Counted from the stretch's first letter, positions 33,041 to 43,767 are shown. The stretch is DNA of 64,000 nucleotides from Polaribacter atrinae (GCF_038023995.1 NZ_CP150660.1:556501-620500), one strand, 5' to 3'. Made by a program: numbers and translations. The notes: generated by a model from the letters alone, not told the origin.

Positions 33041-35665
33041 TTATATTTTGTAGTTTAACCTTGCAAAATAAAACGCGCCTGTTGTACCCATTTGAACTGA
33101 GGCATATTTAAACACACCAAAATAACTATTGTCATAAATTTGGGCATCTGGCAATACATCAAATAAATTATTTGCTCCTACCGTTAAAGAAAGGTTGTCA
33201 TTAATATTATAAGATCCTGTTAAGTCTGTAGTAAGTTTACCTGCATGTAATTGAGCGCCTCCAAAAGGAAAGCCATTTCTTGTAACTTCTCCCCAATAGG
33301 TGTTTCTTAACATAACACCAAACTTATCCTGAGTTAAATCAACCGTAAAAATTGCTTTATCTTGAGGATTATTAGATTCAATTAAACTTTTTTCTTGCGC
33401 TCCAAAGTAAACATCCTCTTGACCTACAAAAATTTCTGGTACATTATTAAGTGCATCAGCTACTTCGGTTTCATTATGATTGTATAATAAAGAGAAATTT
33501 AAAGCACCTTGATCTAAAGGAACTTTGTAATTCATTACCAAATCTACACCTGCGGTTGATGTATTAATAGCATTGGTAAAAAAACGGGCAGAAGAAACAC
33601 CTAATGGTTTTAATATGTCTTGTAATGCAGGTATTTCATCACCATAAACATCATTACCAAGACTACCTGTGTAAATAATTCTATCATCAATAGCTACTTT
33701 ATAAGCGTCTAAAGTAATTTGAAAATTGTTTGTAACCTTAGCAGTTAACCCTAAACTTATACTTGCAGAAGTTTCTTCTTTTAACTCTGGAATGCCAAGA
33801 GTTTTAGCAATTTCACTATCGTTTCTAAATGTACCTCCATTAATCAAATTCCCATCTACCAAATCGGTAGCGATATTGTTAAAATATTGTTGCTGTAATG
33901 ATGGCGCTCTAAATCCGGTTCCAAAAGCACCTCTTAATACAACAGCTTCTGTAAGCTTGTATCTCGCAGCTATTTTTCCGTTAATTATACTTCCAAAATC
34001 GCTATAATTCTCGAATCTACCAGCTACATCTACTAAAAAATTATCGGTAAAATTAAGTTCAACATCTGCATAGATTCCTACAGAAGATCTCTGTTCATCA
34101 ACCTCATTGGTTGGTGCAAAACCAGGAAATGAATTTGCGCCATTACCAATATAAGAACCTTCTTCACCAGCATAAATGGTATAGTTTTCGTATCTATATT
34201 CTGCACCAAAAGCCAAACCAAGACCGCTCATTATATCATCATTAAACCTAGAGAAATCTAAGTTTACCGTATTTTGTAAAAAAGTATGTCCACCGGCATC
34301 AAAAGAAGTAGGACTATTAATACCAAGTGCATCGTTTACCGTATTAGAAATACCATAATCAAACTGATTATAACCATTGGTATTACTCAAATCAAAATCC
34401 CATTCACCAAGTTTATATTTATAACCTGCAATCAAAGAAAGATCGACTATTGTAGATTCTAGTATCGGTTGAAATCCATTTGGAAATATTTCTAAAACAT
34501 GACCTTCAGAAGGTAATCTTCTAAATCCAAATCCGTTACCAGTTCTATAGTTTCCTCCACCAGCGGCATAAAAAGTTCCTTTTTCACTTGTAGGAATTTC
34601 TAGATTTACAAAAAGTTGTGTATTGGTTATGGCAGCATCTCCTACTTGAAAATTAAAATCATCTCTTGTTAAACCCGCAGCATCAATCAATGCATTGTCA
34701 CGCTCTCTAGCGCCATCATTAGAAAAATCATAGGCAAAGAAATTACCTAAATCAGATTGGTCATAAATAACCAAATTATGATTTTGAGTCCTACTCGTTT
34801 TACCTCTGTCATTAAATTCTGCCGTAAGGTTTATAAAGCCACCTTTTTTTCCAATTTCAGTACCGTAATTTACATTAAAATTAAAGGTTTCTCCATCACC
34901 TTCAGAAGTTACACCATACGTAGTACCGATCTCTAAACCTGTATTTTTCTTTAAAATAATATTGATAACACCTGCAATAGCATCCGAACCATATTGCGCA
35001 GCAGCACCATCACGAAGTACTTCTATTCTATCAATTGCAGCAGAAGGTATCGATGATAAATCTGTTCCTACAGAACCGTTTCCAACTGTATTTTGATTGT
35101 TTAATAATGATGTGGTATGTCTTCTTTTTCCGTTGATAAGTACCAATACTTGATCTGGCCCTAACCCTCTTAAAGATGCTGGATCTACATGTTCTGTACC
35201 ATCAGAAGAAGACTGTCTACTAGAATTAAAAGAAGGTACCAAGTTAGCCAACAAATCATTTGCAGTAGTTTGCGCACTTGTTAATTTAATTTTAGAAACA
35301 TTTACAATATCAACAGCTACTGGAGTTTCTAATTTAGTTTGTCTTGGATTTCTTGTTCCTACCAACACAACTTCCGATAGAATTTCTGAAGATTCTTGTA
35401 AAATAATTTTTAAATTACTTCCACCTTGTTGTTTTTGAGTTTTAAAACCTAATGCAGAAAAGACTAAAATAGTATTTTGATGATTGCTAGAAACTGAAAA
35501 ATCTCCTTCGTTATTTGTTGTTGTTCCTATTGATGTTCCTTCAATAACAACACTGATGCCTTCTAGAGGAATGTTCTTCATATCAACAACTTTTCCATTG
35601 TATGCTTTTTGAGCCGATAAGCAAAGGGTTGTACTTAGAAATAAGAATAAAAAAAGATGTTTCAT
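33041..35665 (-). CDS. TonB-dependent outer-membrane receptor
   Basis: An 874-residue receptor. A signal peptide (MKHLFLFLFLSTTLCLSAQ) is followed by a carboxypeptidase-D regulatory-like beta-sandwich (about 20-100; GKVVDMKNIPLEGISVVIEG), a plug domain (about 110-235; LVLINGKRRHTTSLLN, IERIEVLRDGAAAQYGSDAIAG) and a 22-strand barrel to the end. It lacks a SusD-like partner, so it is not a glycan-utilisation pair. The downstream permease suggests amino-acid or peptide import. It should be energised by TonB-ExbBD at the outer membrane. Confidence 0.92.
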   Translation of the reverse strand: MKHLFLFLFLSTTLCLSAQKAYNGKVVDMKNIPLEGISVVIEGTSIGTTTNNEGDFSVSSNHQNTILVFSALGFKTQKQQGGSNLKIILQESSEILSEVVLVGTRNPRQTKLETPVAVDIVNVSKIKLTSAQTTANDLLANLVPSFNSSRQSSSDGTEHVDPASLRGLGPDQVLVLINGKRRHTTSLLNNQNTVGNGSVGTDLSSIPSAAIDRIEVLRDGAAAQYGSDAIAGVINIILKKNTGLEIGTTYGVTSEGDGETFNFNVNYGTEIGKKGGFINLTAEFNDRGKTSRTQNHNLVIYDQSDLGNFFAYDFSNDGARERDNALIDAAGLTRDDFNFQVGDAAITNTQLFVNLEIPTSEKGTFYAAGGGNYRTGNGFGFRRLPSEGHVLEIFPNGFQPILESTIVDLSLIAGYKYKLGEWDFDLSNTNGYNQFDYGISNTVNDALGINSPTSFDAGGHTFLQNTVNLDFSRFNDDIMSGLGLAFGAEYRYENYTIYAGEEGSYIGNGANSFPGFAPTNEVDEQRSSVGIYADVELNFTDNFLVDVAGRFENYSDFGSIINGKIAARYKLTEAVVLRGAFGTGFRAPSLQQQYFNNIATDLVDGNLINGGTFRNDSEIAKTLGIPELKEETSASISLGLTAKVTNNFQITLDAYKVAIDDRIIYTGSLGNDVYGDEIPALQDILKPLGVSSARFFTNAINTSTAGVDLVMNYKVPLDQGALNFSLLYNHNETEVADALNNVPEIFVGQEDVYFGAQEKSLIESNNPQDKAIFTVDLTQDKFGVMLRNTYWGEVTRNGFPFGGAQLHAGKLTTDLTGSYNINDNLSLTVGANNLFDVLPDAQIYDNSYFGVFKYASVQMGTTGAFYFARLNYKI

Positions 35666-35768
35666 AAATTTTAGTTTAAGCTAATTTTTATTGAATTAAA
35701 ATATATAATTAAAACCGTGCAAGATAGCAAAAATCGAAATATTAGTACCTTTTTTAGAACGTAAATGA

Positions 35769-37175
35769 TTACCAACTAACACCAGCGCCACCACCTCCAG
35801 AACTACCGCCTCCAAAACTAGATGAAGAACTAAAAGATGAAGAACCAGAAGAAGACGAGCTAGCTTTTACTTTCTTTGAAATGATTATTTTCTTCTCATT
35901 TTGATAATTGCAATTACGACATTCATAATAATCAACTCTTTCTCCTTCCGACGTATAAGTCGCAGATTTTAAGAGTTTAGATGATTTTTTTCCGTACGTT
36001 TTATAATTACATTTTATACAATCACTATATTTTCTACTATTTTTTCCTTCATATTCTAAAATCAAGATATCACTGTGATCTTCGGTTACCCAAACATCAT
36101 AACGAATTGCTTTTAGATCTTCTTCTAAGATTTGGGCAGCTTCTAAAAATTCATTTTCTGCCCATTCATTTTTAAGTTCTAACAATTTACCATTCACTTT
36201 ACTATAACGAGGAGCTGTTCGGTATTCTTGTAAGCGTTTTTTAACCATTTTTGAAATGAAGAATAATGGAAATGGAAATAAAAAGATAAGACAACCTAAT
36301 TTTAATTCTGCCAATCGATTATACTTGTCGTAAAAATCGTCTTTAGAAATTTGTGTTTGAAATATTACACCATAATAAAATAGTACCATCAACACGCAAA
36401 TAATAGTATAACCAAATAATAAATAGTGAAACCATTGATAACTATCATCTTTTTGATGCACAATACTGCTACCATAAACCTCTTGAATAACTGATGGGTT
36501 ATCTAAAAATTCACGGATACTAACCACCGAACTGATTAAACCTTTACCATAATTGCCATTCTTAAAGTTAGGCACAATTTCATTTACACCAATGCGATAA
36601 CAAACAGCATCCGTTAAAATTGGCTCTAAACCATACCCTACTTCAAACTCAGTTCTACGTTGGTCCATTACCGTTAAAATTAGCAATCCGTTGTCTGTAT
36701 CTGCTTTACCAACACCCCACAAGCCGAAAAGTTCTACCGCAAATTGCTTTGGAATTTCTTTACCAATACTTGGCAAGATCACTACTGCAACTTCTACAGA
36801 TGTTTTTTGCTCTAACTCAAATAATAACCGATTTAGACGCTGTTCAGAACTAGCGTCTATTAAATCCTTTGGATCGGATACATACCCCAAAATTCCATTG
36901 CCTCTCGGACTCGGAACATCTTTAATAGCATAACTTTCTTTAGCATTATTATATGCTGGTGCTTTAAAATTCGGATAAATAACTTTAGATTCCTCAATCT
37001 TTTTTTGGTCTAAAGGATTTTTGATAGAAGTGTCTCTTACCGCTTCAGCATTGGGCGCAACTTCTGTAATACCTTGACCACTAATTGATATTGGTGTAAA
37101 AAAACAGCTTAACAGCAGACTGCACAATACATAATTTTTAGTCTGTTTAAAAAAGGGTGCAAGGTGTACTTTCAT
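35769..37175 (-). CDS. TPM-domain membrane protein with zinc ribbon
   Basis: A 468-residue protein. An N-terminal hydrophobic signal-anchor is followed by a TPM domain (about 85-215; LGYVSDPKDLIDASSEQRLN, VEVAVVILPSI, and GLEPILTDAVC), two membrane helices (about 245-270 and 290-310), a cytoplasmic region with two CxxC pairs forming a zinc ribbon (CIKC and CRNC), and a Ser/Gly-rich tail ending GGGGAGVSW. TPM proteins include phosphatase-like and photosystem-assembly factors; in bacteria the function is mostly unknown. It is on its own between the receptor and ybbP genes. Confidence 0.85.
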   Translation of the reverse strand: MKVHLAPFFKQTKNYVLCSLLLSCFFTPISISGQGITEVAPNAEAVRDTSIKNPLDQKKIEESKVIYPNFKAPAYNNAKESYAIKDVPSPRGNGILGYVSDPKDLIDASSEQRLNRLLFELEQKTSVEVAVVILPSIGKEIPKQFAVELFGLWGVGKADTDNGLLILTVMDQRRTEFEVGYGLEPILTDAVCYRIGVNEIVPNFKNGNYGKGLISSVVSIREFLDNPSVIQEVYGSSIVHQKDDSYQWFHYLLFGYTIICVLMVLFYYGVIFQTQISKDDFYDKYNRLAELKLGCLIFLFPFPLFFISKMVKKRLQEYRTAPRYSKVNGKLLELKNEWAENEFLEAAQILEEDLKAIRYDVWVTEDHSDILILEYEGKNSRKYSDCIKCNYKTYGKKSSKLLKSATYTSEGERVDYYECRNCNYQNEKKIIISKKVKASSSSSGSSSFSSSSSFGGGSSGGGGAGVSW

Positions 37176-37227
37176 CAGTTATTTTTATATTCTTAAAACA
37201 AAAAAACTCGGTTTTATCTATCTATGA

Positions 37228-39765
37228 CTAAACCTCTTTTCTCAACACCTCTAAAGGCGGACTTCTTAAAACTGATTTTAAATTACTCAAACCAATCAGT
37301 ACCACTAAAAAGGTAATTCCGGGTAGAAATACCAAAAACGGAATTGCAGAAGGTATAAAAGGTTCTTTAAATATAAAAGTAGCTAATAACTGGCTTCCTA
37401 TTAAAGATAATAAGATTCCTGTTAAACTACCTAAAACACCTAAATAGACATACTCTAAAGCTGTAATTTGCAAAATCTGTTTGCTTTTTGCACCTAAAGT
37501 TCTTAGCAATACACTTTCTTTAATTCGTTGGTATTTACTATTTCTAACAGAACCAATCAACACAATAAAACCTGTTAAAATGCTAAAAAATGCCATGAAA
37601 TTAATAATCCAAGAGATTTTATCTAAAATATCTTCTACAATGGTAAAAACTTGACGTAAATCTAAAATAGTCACATTCGGAAATTCTTGCACCAATGCTC
37701 TTTGCAACTCTGCAGAACCTTCTTTATTGGGTACATGAGTTGTCATTACATTAAATTGAGGCGCATTTTCTAAAACTCCAGTCGGAAACAAAATCATAAA
37801 ATTAACTTTCATACTGCTCCAATCTACTTTTCTAATACTTCCCACAACTGTTTCGATCAACACACCTTGAATGTTAAAAACAATTGGGTCTCCTACTTCT
37901 AAATTAGCATCATTAGCAAAATTATCTGAAACAGAAATAGGTATAGGATCTCCCTTCGTTATCTTACCTGTCCACTCGCCTTCTATAATCTCTTCTGTTT
38001 CTGCAAGTTTGTCTCTGTAAGTAACTCTAAACTCTCTATTTAAAATCCATTTACGCATTTTAACCGTAGTGTCTTTTCGAATCTCGTTTACTGATTTACC
38101 ATGAAGACTTTGCATGCGCATGGTAATAATTGGTATGTTGTCAATGACCTCTAAACCTTTGCTTGTAAACGTTTTTAAAATAGCTGTTTCTTGCTTACTT
38201 TGAACATCCATTAAAATGATATTCGCATCATTCTTTTTATTTTCTATGGATGTTTTTGCAAGTAAAATATCCTTTGTAAAATACAACGTGCTTATTAAAA
38301 AAGTCCCCAATCCAATAGCTAAAACAAGTACCATCGTTTGGTTATTAGGCCTAAATAAGTTTAATAAACTTTGGCGCTTCGTATATCCCCAAGAACTTGG
38401 AAAAAACTTTTTAATCAACTTAATAAAAACATTGGCAACACCTGCCATAATAGCAAATGTGATAAAAATACCAGCTGTAAAAATCAATCCGTTTACGGCA
38501 TCTTTTAACATCCAAAAAGAAAACAAATAGATAAAAAGTAAAATTGCAAATACTACTCCAATTCGTGCTTTTTTAGGTTTTTGTAGATTATCTTCAGAAC
38601 CTCTTAAAACCTCTAATGGAGATACGTACCAAGTGCCTAACAAAGGTAATAATGCAAATAAAACCGACATTAAAACACCTAAGGAAAGTCCCATTAATAT
38701 AGGTTGAGCAGAAATTGAAATGGCAACATCAAAAGGTAAAAAATCTTGTAATAGATACGGGAAAGCGTATTGTAAACTCACCCCAATGGCAGCACCAATG
38801 AAACCTCCAATCAACCCAATACCGATAATTTGTATCAAATAAATTAAAAAAGTTTGTTTTCTAGAAGCTCCTAAACATTTTAAAACAGCTACATTTTTTA
38901 GCTTTTCTTTGATGTAAATATGTACAGAGCTTGCAATACCAATGCACCCTAATAACAGTGCTATAAAAGCGACTAAGTTTAAAAACCGACTCACATTATC
39001 ATACCTTCTTCCTAAGCGTTCACTTGTACCGGTATGAGTATCTAAATCTGCATTTTCTGTTTTAAGAATTGGATCTATATTTTTATCTAAAGCAACTAAA
39101 TCCATCGTGGGAGCTTTAAAGAAGTATTGATATTCTTTTCTACTTCCTAATTGTAACAATTCGGTTTCTGCTACAAAACGATACGGAATTAAAACCGTTG
39201 GCGCCACAGAAGAAGAAATTGCTGTACTACCTGGAATTGATTTTAAAGCACCAATAATTTTAAACTTAGTTTTACCTAATTTAATAGAATCTCCGGGGTT
39301 TATCTTGTATTGTAAAAGCAAGGTAGCATCTACCAAAGCGCCTCCTAATTCTTGATATTTTGTTCCAGCATTTTCAGGTTCTGTAGATAAACTTCCGTAA
39401 AACGGAAAACCACCTTCCATAGCCCTAACTTTTACTAATTTTGTACCCTTATTTTTAGGAAAAGCAGCCATAGAAACAAAGTTGACTTCAGAAGCATCTG
39501 CTCCTAAAGAATCTATAATTGCTTGTACTTTTTTAGAAGGTATTTGTTTGCTATCAATAATAAAATCGGCACCCATCAAGGATTTCGACTGTAACTTTAT
39601 GTTTTGTTTTAAATTATCGCTAAACAACTGAATGGAAACCACGGCTGCAATACCTAAAATAATAGATGCCATAAAAAGCAACAACCTAGAAAGGCTTGCT
39701 TTTCCATCTCTCCAAGCCATTTTTAATAGCCACTTAAAATTTATTTTTGAATTCATTTTACGCAT
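37228..39765 (-). CDS. ABC transporter permease, YbbP family
   Basis: An 845-residue permease with two FtsX domains and about ten membrane helices: N-terminal helix (about 20-45), a periplasmic MacB-like domain, a first FtsX block (about 265-400), further helices (about 400-500), a second periplasmic domain and a final FtsX block (about 715-845). Length and organisation match YbbP. Its ATG at 39765 overlaps the ATPase gene by 8 bp; an ATG at 39756 is an alternative start. With the ATPase and the divergent SGNH esterase it keeps the tesA/ybbA/ybbP arrangement known from Enterobacteria. The exported substrate is not known. Confidence 0.9.
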   Translation of the reverse strand: MRKMNSKINFKWLLKMAWRDGKASLSRLLLFMASIILGIAAVVSIQLFSDNLKQNIKLQSKSLMGADFIIDSKQIPSKKVQAIIDSLGADASEVNFVSMAAFPKNKGTKLVKVRAMEGGFPFYGSLSTEPENAGTKYQELGGALVDATLLLQYKINPGDSIKLGKTKFKIIGALKSIPGSTAISSSVAPTVLIPYRFVAETELLQLGSRKEYQYFFKAPTMDLVALDKNIDPILKTENADLDTHTGTSERLGRRYDNVSRFLNLVAFIALLLGCIGIASSVHIYIKEKLKNVAVLKCLGASRKQTFLIYLIQIIGIGLIGGFIGAAIGVSLQYAFPYLLQDFLPFDVAISISAQPILMGLSLGVLMSVLFALLPLLGTWYVSPLEVLRGSEDNLQKPKKARIGVVFAILLFIYLFSFWMLKDAVNGLIFTAGIFITFAIMAGVANVFIKLIKKFFPSSWGYTKRQSLLNLFRPNNQTMVLVLAIGLGTFLISTLYFTKDILLAKTSIENKKNDANIILMDVQSKQETAILKTFTSKGLEVIDNIPIITMRMQSLHGKSVNEIRKDTTVKMRKWILNREFRVTYRDKLAETEEIIEGEWTGKITKGDPIPISVSDNFANDANLEVGDPIVFNIQGVLIETVVGSIRKVDWSSMKVNFMILFPTGVLENAPQFNVMTTHVPNKEGSAELQRALVQEFPNVTILDLRQVFTIVEDILDKISWIINFMAFFSILTGFIVLIGSVRNSKYQRIKESVLLRTLGAKSKQILQITALEYVYLGVLGSLTGILLSLIGSQLLATFIFKEPFIPSAIPFLVFLPGITFLVVLIGLSNLKSVLRSPPLEVLRKEV

Positions 39766-40453
39766 TAACAGTGTTGGTTTTTTCGTTAGAAATAATCTTC
39801 CCTCCTTTTAATCGTAAAATTTGTTGCGTTCTATTTGCTAAATCTAAATCGTGCGTAATAATCACCAAAGTAGTGCCCGCTTCTTTGTTTAGTTCAAAAA
39901 GCAATTGAATTACTTTTTCACCAGTTTCTTCATCTAAATTCCCCGTTGGTTCATCGGCAAATAAAATAGAAGGTCTGTTAGAAAAAGCTCTTGCTAAAGC
40001 TACTCTTTGTTGCTCTCCTCCAGATAATTGAGAAGGGTAATGGTGTAGTCTATCTGCCAAACCTACTTTTTCTAATAATGCTGTACCAAACTTAGCTGCA
40101 TTTTTATCACCTTGTAATTCTAAAGGAACAATAACGTTTTCTAAAGCAGTTAATGTAGGTAATAATTGAAAATTCTGAAAAATAAATCCGACTTCCTTGT
40201 TACGTAATGCTGCGCGTTCATCTTCATTTAAATCTTGTAAAGAGGTGCCACACAATTCAATAGTTCCAGAAGTTGGATAATCTAAACCTGCGCACAAACC
40301 TAATAAAGTAGTTTTTCCACTTCCTGAAGGCCCTACAATTGAAAATATACTTCCTTTTTCTACTTCAAATGAGATATTGCTAATTACTGTTAATTTTTTA
40401 GAACCGCTCGTATAAGTTTTCTCTAAATCATTAATCTTTAATATATTTGACAT
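39758..40453 (-). CDS. ABC transporter ATP-binding protein, YbbA/LolD type
   Basis: A 231-residue ATPase with Walker [10 protein letters not shown] (about 39-47), Q-loop [10 protein letters not shown], signature [15 protein letters not shown], Walker [13 protein letters not shown] and H-loop VIITHD. Everything is intact, in contrast to the frameshifted paralogue at 24889. It is first in a two-gene operon with the YbbP-type permease and 34 bp divergent from the SGNH esterase, so the two transcription units share a very short promoter region. Confidence 0.93.
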   Translation of the reverse strand: MSNILKINDLEKTYTSGSKKLTVISNISFEVEKGSIFSIVGPSGSGKTTLLGLCAGLDYPTSGTIELCGTSLQDLNEDERAALRNKEVGFIFQNFQLLPTLTALENVIVPLELQGDKNAAKFGTALLEKVGLADRLHHYPSQLSGGEQQRVALARAFSNRPSILFADEPTGNLDEETGEKVIQLLFELNKEAGTTLVIITHDLDLANRTQQILRLKGGKIISNEKTNTVNA

Positions 40454-40486
40454 TACTTTTATTTAATTTTTTACTAAAATATTCCG

Positions 40487-41224
40487 ATGTTGAAAAATAA
40501 TCAATTGCTTATACATATCAACAATATATCTCAAAAGGTTTTCTTAAAATTTTGTTGTGTTTTTTTACTGATATTCATGTTTTCTTGTAAACAAGACACG
40601 ACTAAAAATGCAACAAATACAGAAAAAACTACTACAGAAATCGAAATTAATCCGACAGAAACTAGTAGTGTAAAAACCATTGTTTTCTTTGGAGATAGTT
40701 TAACTGCAGGCTATGGATTAGAAGATGTAAACGATGCTTTTCCAGGAATCATTCAACAAAAAATAGACTCTTTAGAGTTAGGATATACTATTGTAAATTC
40801 TGGTGTTAGTGGTGAAACTACCTCTGGTGGAAAAAATAGAATTGATTGGGTGCTGAATCAAAAACCAACTATTTTTATTTTAGAATTGGGTGCTAATGAT
40901 GGTTTAAGAGGTGTGCCGTTAAAACAATCTAAAGAAAACCTACAAGCTATTATAGATGCTGTTAAAAAGAAATATCCAGATACGATTATTGTACTAGCCG
41001 GAATGCAAATTCCACCAAATATGGGGCAAGAATATACTTCTGAGTTTAAAAATATGTTCCCAGATTTGGCTAAAAAAAATGATTTGCCTTTAATTCCTTT
41101 TTTATTAGAAAATGTAGGTGGTATCTCCGATTTAAATCAACGAGACGGAATTCATCCTACAAAAGAAGGTCATCAAATATTGGCTAAAAATGTATGGGCA
41201 GTTTTAAAACCAATTTTAAAATAA
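40487..41224 (+). CDS. SGNH/GDSL arylesterase (TesA-like), lipoprotein
   Basis: A 245-residue hydrolase. A long N-terminal segment ends in a lipobox FSC (about Cys34), followed by block I FFGDSLTAGYG (nucleophile Ser), block III ELGANDG and block V DGIHPTKEGH (catalytic Asp and His). TesA enzymes hydrolyse thioesters and lysophospholipids in the periplasm. The gene is divergent from the ybbA/ybbP-like genes, a conserved arrangement that suggests a shared lipid-related job. It is followed by a lipoprotein gene and pepT on the same strand. Confidence 0.92.
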   Translation: MLKNNQLLIHINNISQKVFLKFCCVFLLIFMFSCKQDTTKNATNTEKTTTEIEINPTETSSVKTIVFFGDSLTAGYGLEDVNDAFPGIIQQKIDSLELGYTIVNSGVSGETTSGGKNRIDWVLNQKPTIFILELGANDGLRGVPLKQSKENLQAIIDAVKKKYPDTIIVLAGMQIPPNMGQEYTSEFKNMFPDLAKKNDLPLIPFLLENVGGISDLNQRDGIHPTKEGHQILAKNVWAVLKPILK

Positions 41225-41267
41225 GATGAACATCAAAATGAAATTTTAAAACCTTTCAATATATTTT

Positions 41268-41825
41268 ATGAAGAATATTTTTTTAATAATGTTCGCTTCA
41301 CTCCTCTTCTTTTCTTGTTCACAACAATCAGAAATTAGTAAGCAATTTAATTGTACACCTACAACTTTTAAGAACTTAGAAAAAGTACAAGACGTTAAAA
41401 ACTTGTTTTCTATAGAGATACCAAATACGTGGAAAACAAATTTATATTATGACGATTTACAGTCGTCTATTTATACCGCAGATACCACAAAACAATTAAC
41501 AGAATCTTTGCTTTTAGATGTTACATTTATTAATAAAAACATTAATTTTGATACGTCTTTTAAATTAAAACAAGAGCAAGAAAATTTATCAAAAAGTCTT
41601 ATCAAAATAAAATCTGAAGAGATTACTTTTTTAGAAAAACCTACTTACTTCACAGTTTCAAAAGGTAAAAAAGGTAAATTTGAATATCAAGTTTGTCATT
41701 TGTTTATAAAAACAAACGAACAAAATTTTATACTTGCAAAAGCTGAGATTTACGGAGATTCTTTAGTAAATAAAAGAGTATGCGATGCTTTTGCATTGCT
41801 AGAAAAAATTAAAAACATTCAATAA
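41268..41825 (+). CDS. Hypothetical lipoprotein
   Basis: A 185-residue protein with lipobox FFSCS (Cys17). The body has the pattern of a short PsbP/DUF-like beta domain (FSIEIPNTWKTNLYYDDLQS, then TESLLLDVTFIN), without catalytic motifs. It lies 43 bp after the tesA-like gene and 1 bp before pepT, so all three may be co-transcribed. Function unknown. Confidence 0.75.
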   Translation: MKNIFLIMFASLLFFSCSQQSEISKQFNCTPTTFKNLEKVQDVKNLFSIEIPNTWKTNLYYDDLQSSIYTADTTKQLTESLLLDVTFINKNINFDTSFKLKQEQENLSKSLIKIKSEEITFLEKPTYFTVSKGKKGKFEYQVCHLFIKTNEQNFILAKAEIYGDSLVNKRVCDAFALLEKIKNIQ

Positions 41826-41826
41826 A

Positions 41827-43068
41827 ATGATTGAAAAACAACACATTACCGATAGATTTATAAAATACGTAACCATAGACACAGAGTCAGACCCTAACAA
41901 TCCTGCTTTTCCAAGTACCGAAAAACAATGGGATTTAGCCAATGTATTAGTAGAAGAACTAAAACAAATTGGTATGAAAGAGGTAGATTTAGATGACAAT
42001 TGCTACATCATGGCAACTTTGCCTAGTAATTTAGACTATGAAGTACCAACCATAGGTTTTGTTGCGCACATAGATACAAGTCCAGATTTTACAGGTAAAA
42101 ATGTAAAACCTCAAATTGTAGAAAATTATCAAGGAAACAATATTATTTTAAATGTAGAGGAAAACATTGTTTTATCTCCAGATTATTTTGATGATTTATT
42201 ACAATATAAAGGTCAAACAATAATTACTACGGATGGTACTACACTTTTAGGCGCTGATGATAAAGCTGGAGTTACAGAAATTGTAACTGCTATGGAATAC
42301 CTAATTCTGCATCCAGAAATTAAACACGGTAAAATTAGAATTTGCTTTACACCAGATGAAGAAGTTGGTAAAGGTGCTCACTTATTTGATGTGGCTAAAT
42401 TTGGTGCAGAATGGGCATATACCATGGATGGAAGTCAGATTGGAGAATTAGAATATGAGAATTTTAATGCTGCCGGAGCAAAAGTAACCATTACGGGTAA
42501 AATTGTGCATCCAGGATATGCGAAAGGTAAAATGATCAATTCTATGTTAATTGCTAATGAATTTATCTCTGCGCTACCAACAAACGAAGTTCCTCAAAGA
42601 ACAGAAGGTTATGAAGGCTTTTTTCATTTACATGACATTAACGGTAATGTAGAAAAAACTGTTTTAGAGTACATTATAAGAGATCATGATTTAGACTTAT
42701 TTGAAAAGAGAAAAAGTTTAATTGAAAAAATTGCGTTAGATTTTAATACAAAATACAACCAAGACTTAATTGAAGTAACGATTAAAGATCAATACTTTAA
42801 CATGAAAGAAAAAATTACTCCGGTAATGCACATTGTAGATATTGCAGAAGAAGTAATGAACGATTTAGGCATAACACCTTTAATTAAAGCAATTAGAGGA
42901 GGAACAGACGGCAGCCAACTGTCTTATAAAGGATTGCCTTGTCCTAATATTTTTGCTGGTGGACATAATTTTCATGGTAGATATGAATATGTGCCTGTAG
43001 AATCTATGGTAAAAGCAACAGAAGTAATTGTAGGGATTGCAGAAAAAGTTTCTGTAAAGTTTGCATAA
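41827..43068 (+). CDS. pepT: Peptidase T (tripeptide aminopeptidase)
   Basis: A 413-residue M20-family zinc dipeptidase/tripeptidase of the cytoplasm. Metal and catalytic motifs are complete: AHIDTSPD (~78), LLGADDKAG (~140), FTPDEEVGKG (~175), YTMDGSQIGELEYENFNAA, and the C-terminal GGTDGSQLSYKGLPCPNIFAGGHN with HGRYEYVP. Length matches E. coli PepT. It releases N-terminal residues from tripeptides. It starts 1 bp after the upstream lipoprotein stop. Confidence 0.96.
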   Translation: MIEKQHITDRFIKYVTIDTESDPNNPAFPSTEKQWDLANVLVEELKQIGMKEVDLDDNCYIMATLPSNLDYEVPTIGFVAHIDTSPDFTGKNVKPQIVENYQGNNIILNVEENIVLSPDYFDDLLQYKGQTIITTDGTTLLGADDKAGVTEIVTAMEYLILHPEIKHGKIRICFTPDEEVGKGAHLFDVAKFGAEWAYTMDGSQIGELEYENFNAAGAKVTITGKIVHPGYAKGKMINSMLIANEFISALPTNEVPQRTEGYEGFFHLHDINGNVEKTVLEYIIRDHDLDLFEKRKSLIEKIALDFNTKYNQDLIEVTIKDQYFNMKEKITPVMHIVDIAEEVMNDLGITPLIKAIRGGTDGSQLSYKGLPCPNIFAGGHNFHGRYEYVPVESMVKATEVIVGIAEKVSVKFA

Positions 43069-43077
43069 AATTGATAT

Positions 43078-43109
43078 AAAAAAAAGAGTCTTCAGTATCC
43101 TGAAGACTC
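43078..43109. terminator. Intrinsic terminator between convergent genes
   Basis: A 10-bp perfect stem (GAGTCTTCAG with CTGAAGACTC), 4-nt loop. The A8 run at its left gives a T-tail on the minus strand; on the plus strand there is no T run, so it works best for transcripts coming from the acyltransferase gene. Confidence 0.7.
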
Positions 43110-43227
43110 AATATCATAGCATGATACTATTTACGTAAAATATTTCTTAAAAATAAAGCCCCTAATCTCTATCAATAATTATAAATTACACACAAATATA
43201 ATATTTTTTATAACATCAACCTAATAA

Positions 43228-43767
43228 TTAAAATAATTCAGGGTTTTTCCCCTTTACATCTTTAAAGAAAGAGTAAAACACCTCAAAATCAGCCTCTATG
43301 TTATCTGTTGTGTAGTAAGGTTTTGATATTTTTATCTTCTTATTTTTAAAATCTAAAGTCGCCATTACTATAGGAACCTTTGCTCCTTTTGCAATATAAT
43401 AGAAGCCTGTTTTCCATTTATCAACCTTTTTTCTAGTTCCTTCCGGAGAAATTCCTAATCTAAATTCTTCTTTGGTATTAAAAACATCAATAACGGCATC
43501 AACCATATTTGTGCTTTTGCTTCTATCTACAGGTGTGCCTCCTAACGCTTTAAAGAAAAAACCAAACGGACCTTTAAAAAGGGATGATTTTCCAATAAAA
43601 TGAACCATAGTACCAGAAGTCATTCTAGATAAAATGGCAATAGGAAAATCTAACCAACTGGTATGTGGTGCTGCGATTACAACATATTTTTTAGGTTCTT
43701 GAGGAAAATCGTTTTCTAGTTTCCAACCTAAAATGGTATATAATATAAATCTTGCAATTGTTTTCAT
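43228..43767 (-). CDS. PlsC-like 1-acylglycerol-3-phosphate acyltransferase
   Basis: A 179-residue acyltransferase. The ATG at 43767 is preferred to a TTG at 43782. It has the catalytic box HTSWLD (NHX4D type), a second block GKSSLFKGPFG and the substrate box SPEGTR. It is shorter than typical PlsC (about 240), like the flavobacterial single-domain group, with one N-terminal hydrophobic stretch. It transfers acyl chains to lysophosphatidate or a related acceptor at the membrane. Exact substrate is not certain. Confidence 0.85.
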   Translation of the reverse strand: MKTIARFILYTILGWKLENDFPQEPKKYVVIAAPHTSWLDFPIAILSRMTSGTMVHFIGKSSLFKGPFGFFFKALGGTPVDRSKSTNMVDAVIDVFNTKEEFRLGISPEGTRKKVDKWKTGFYYIAKGAKVPIVMATLDFKNKKIKISKPYYTTDNIEADFEVFYSFFKDVKGKNPELF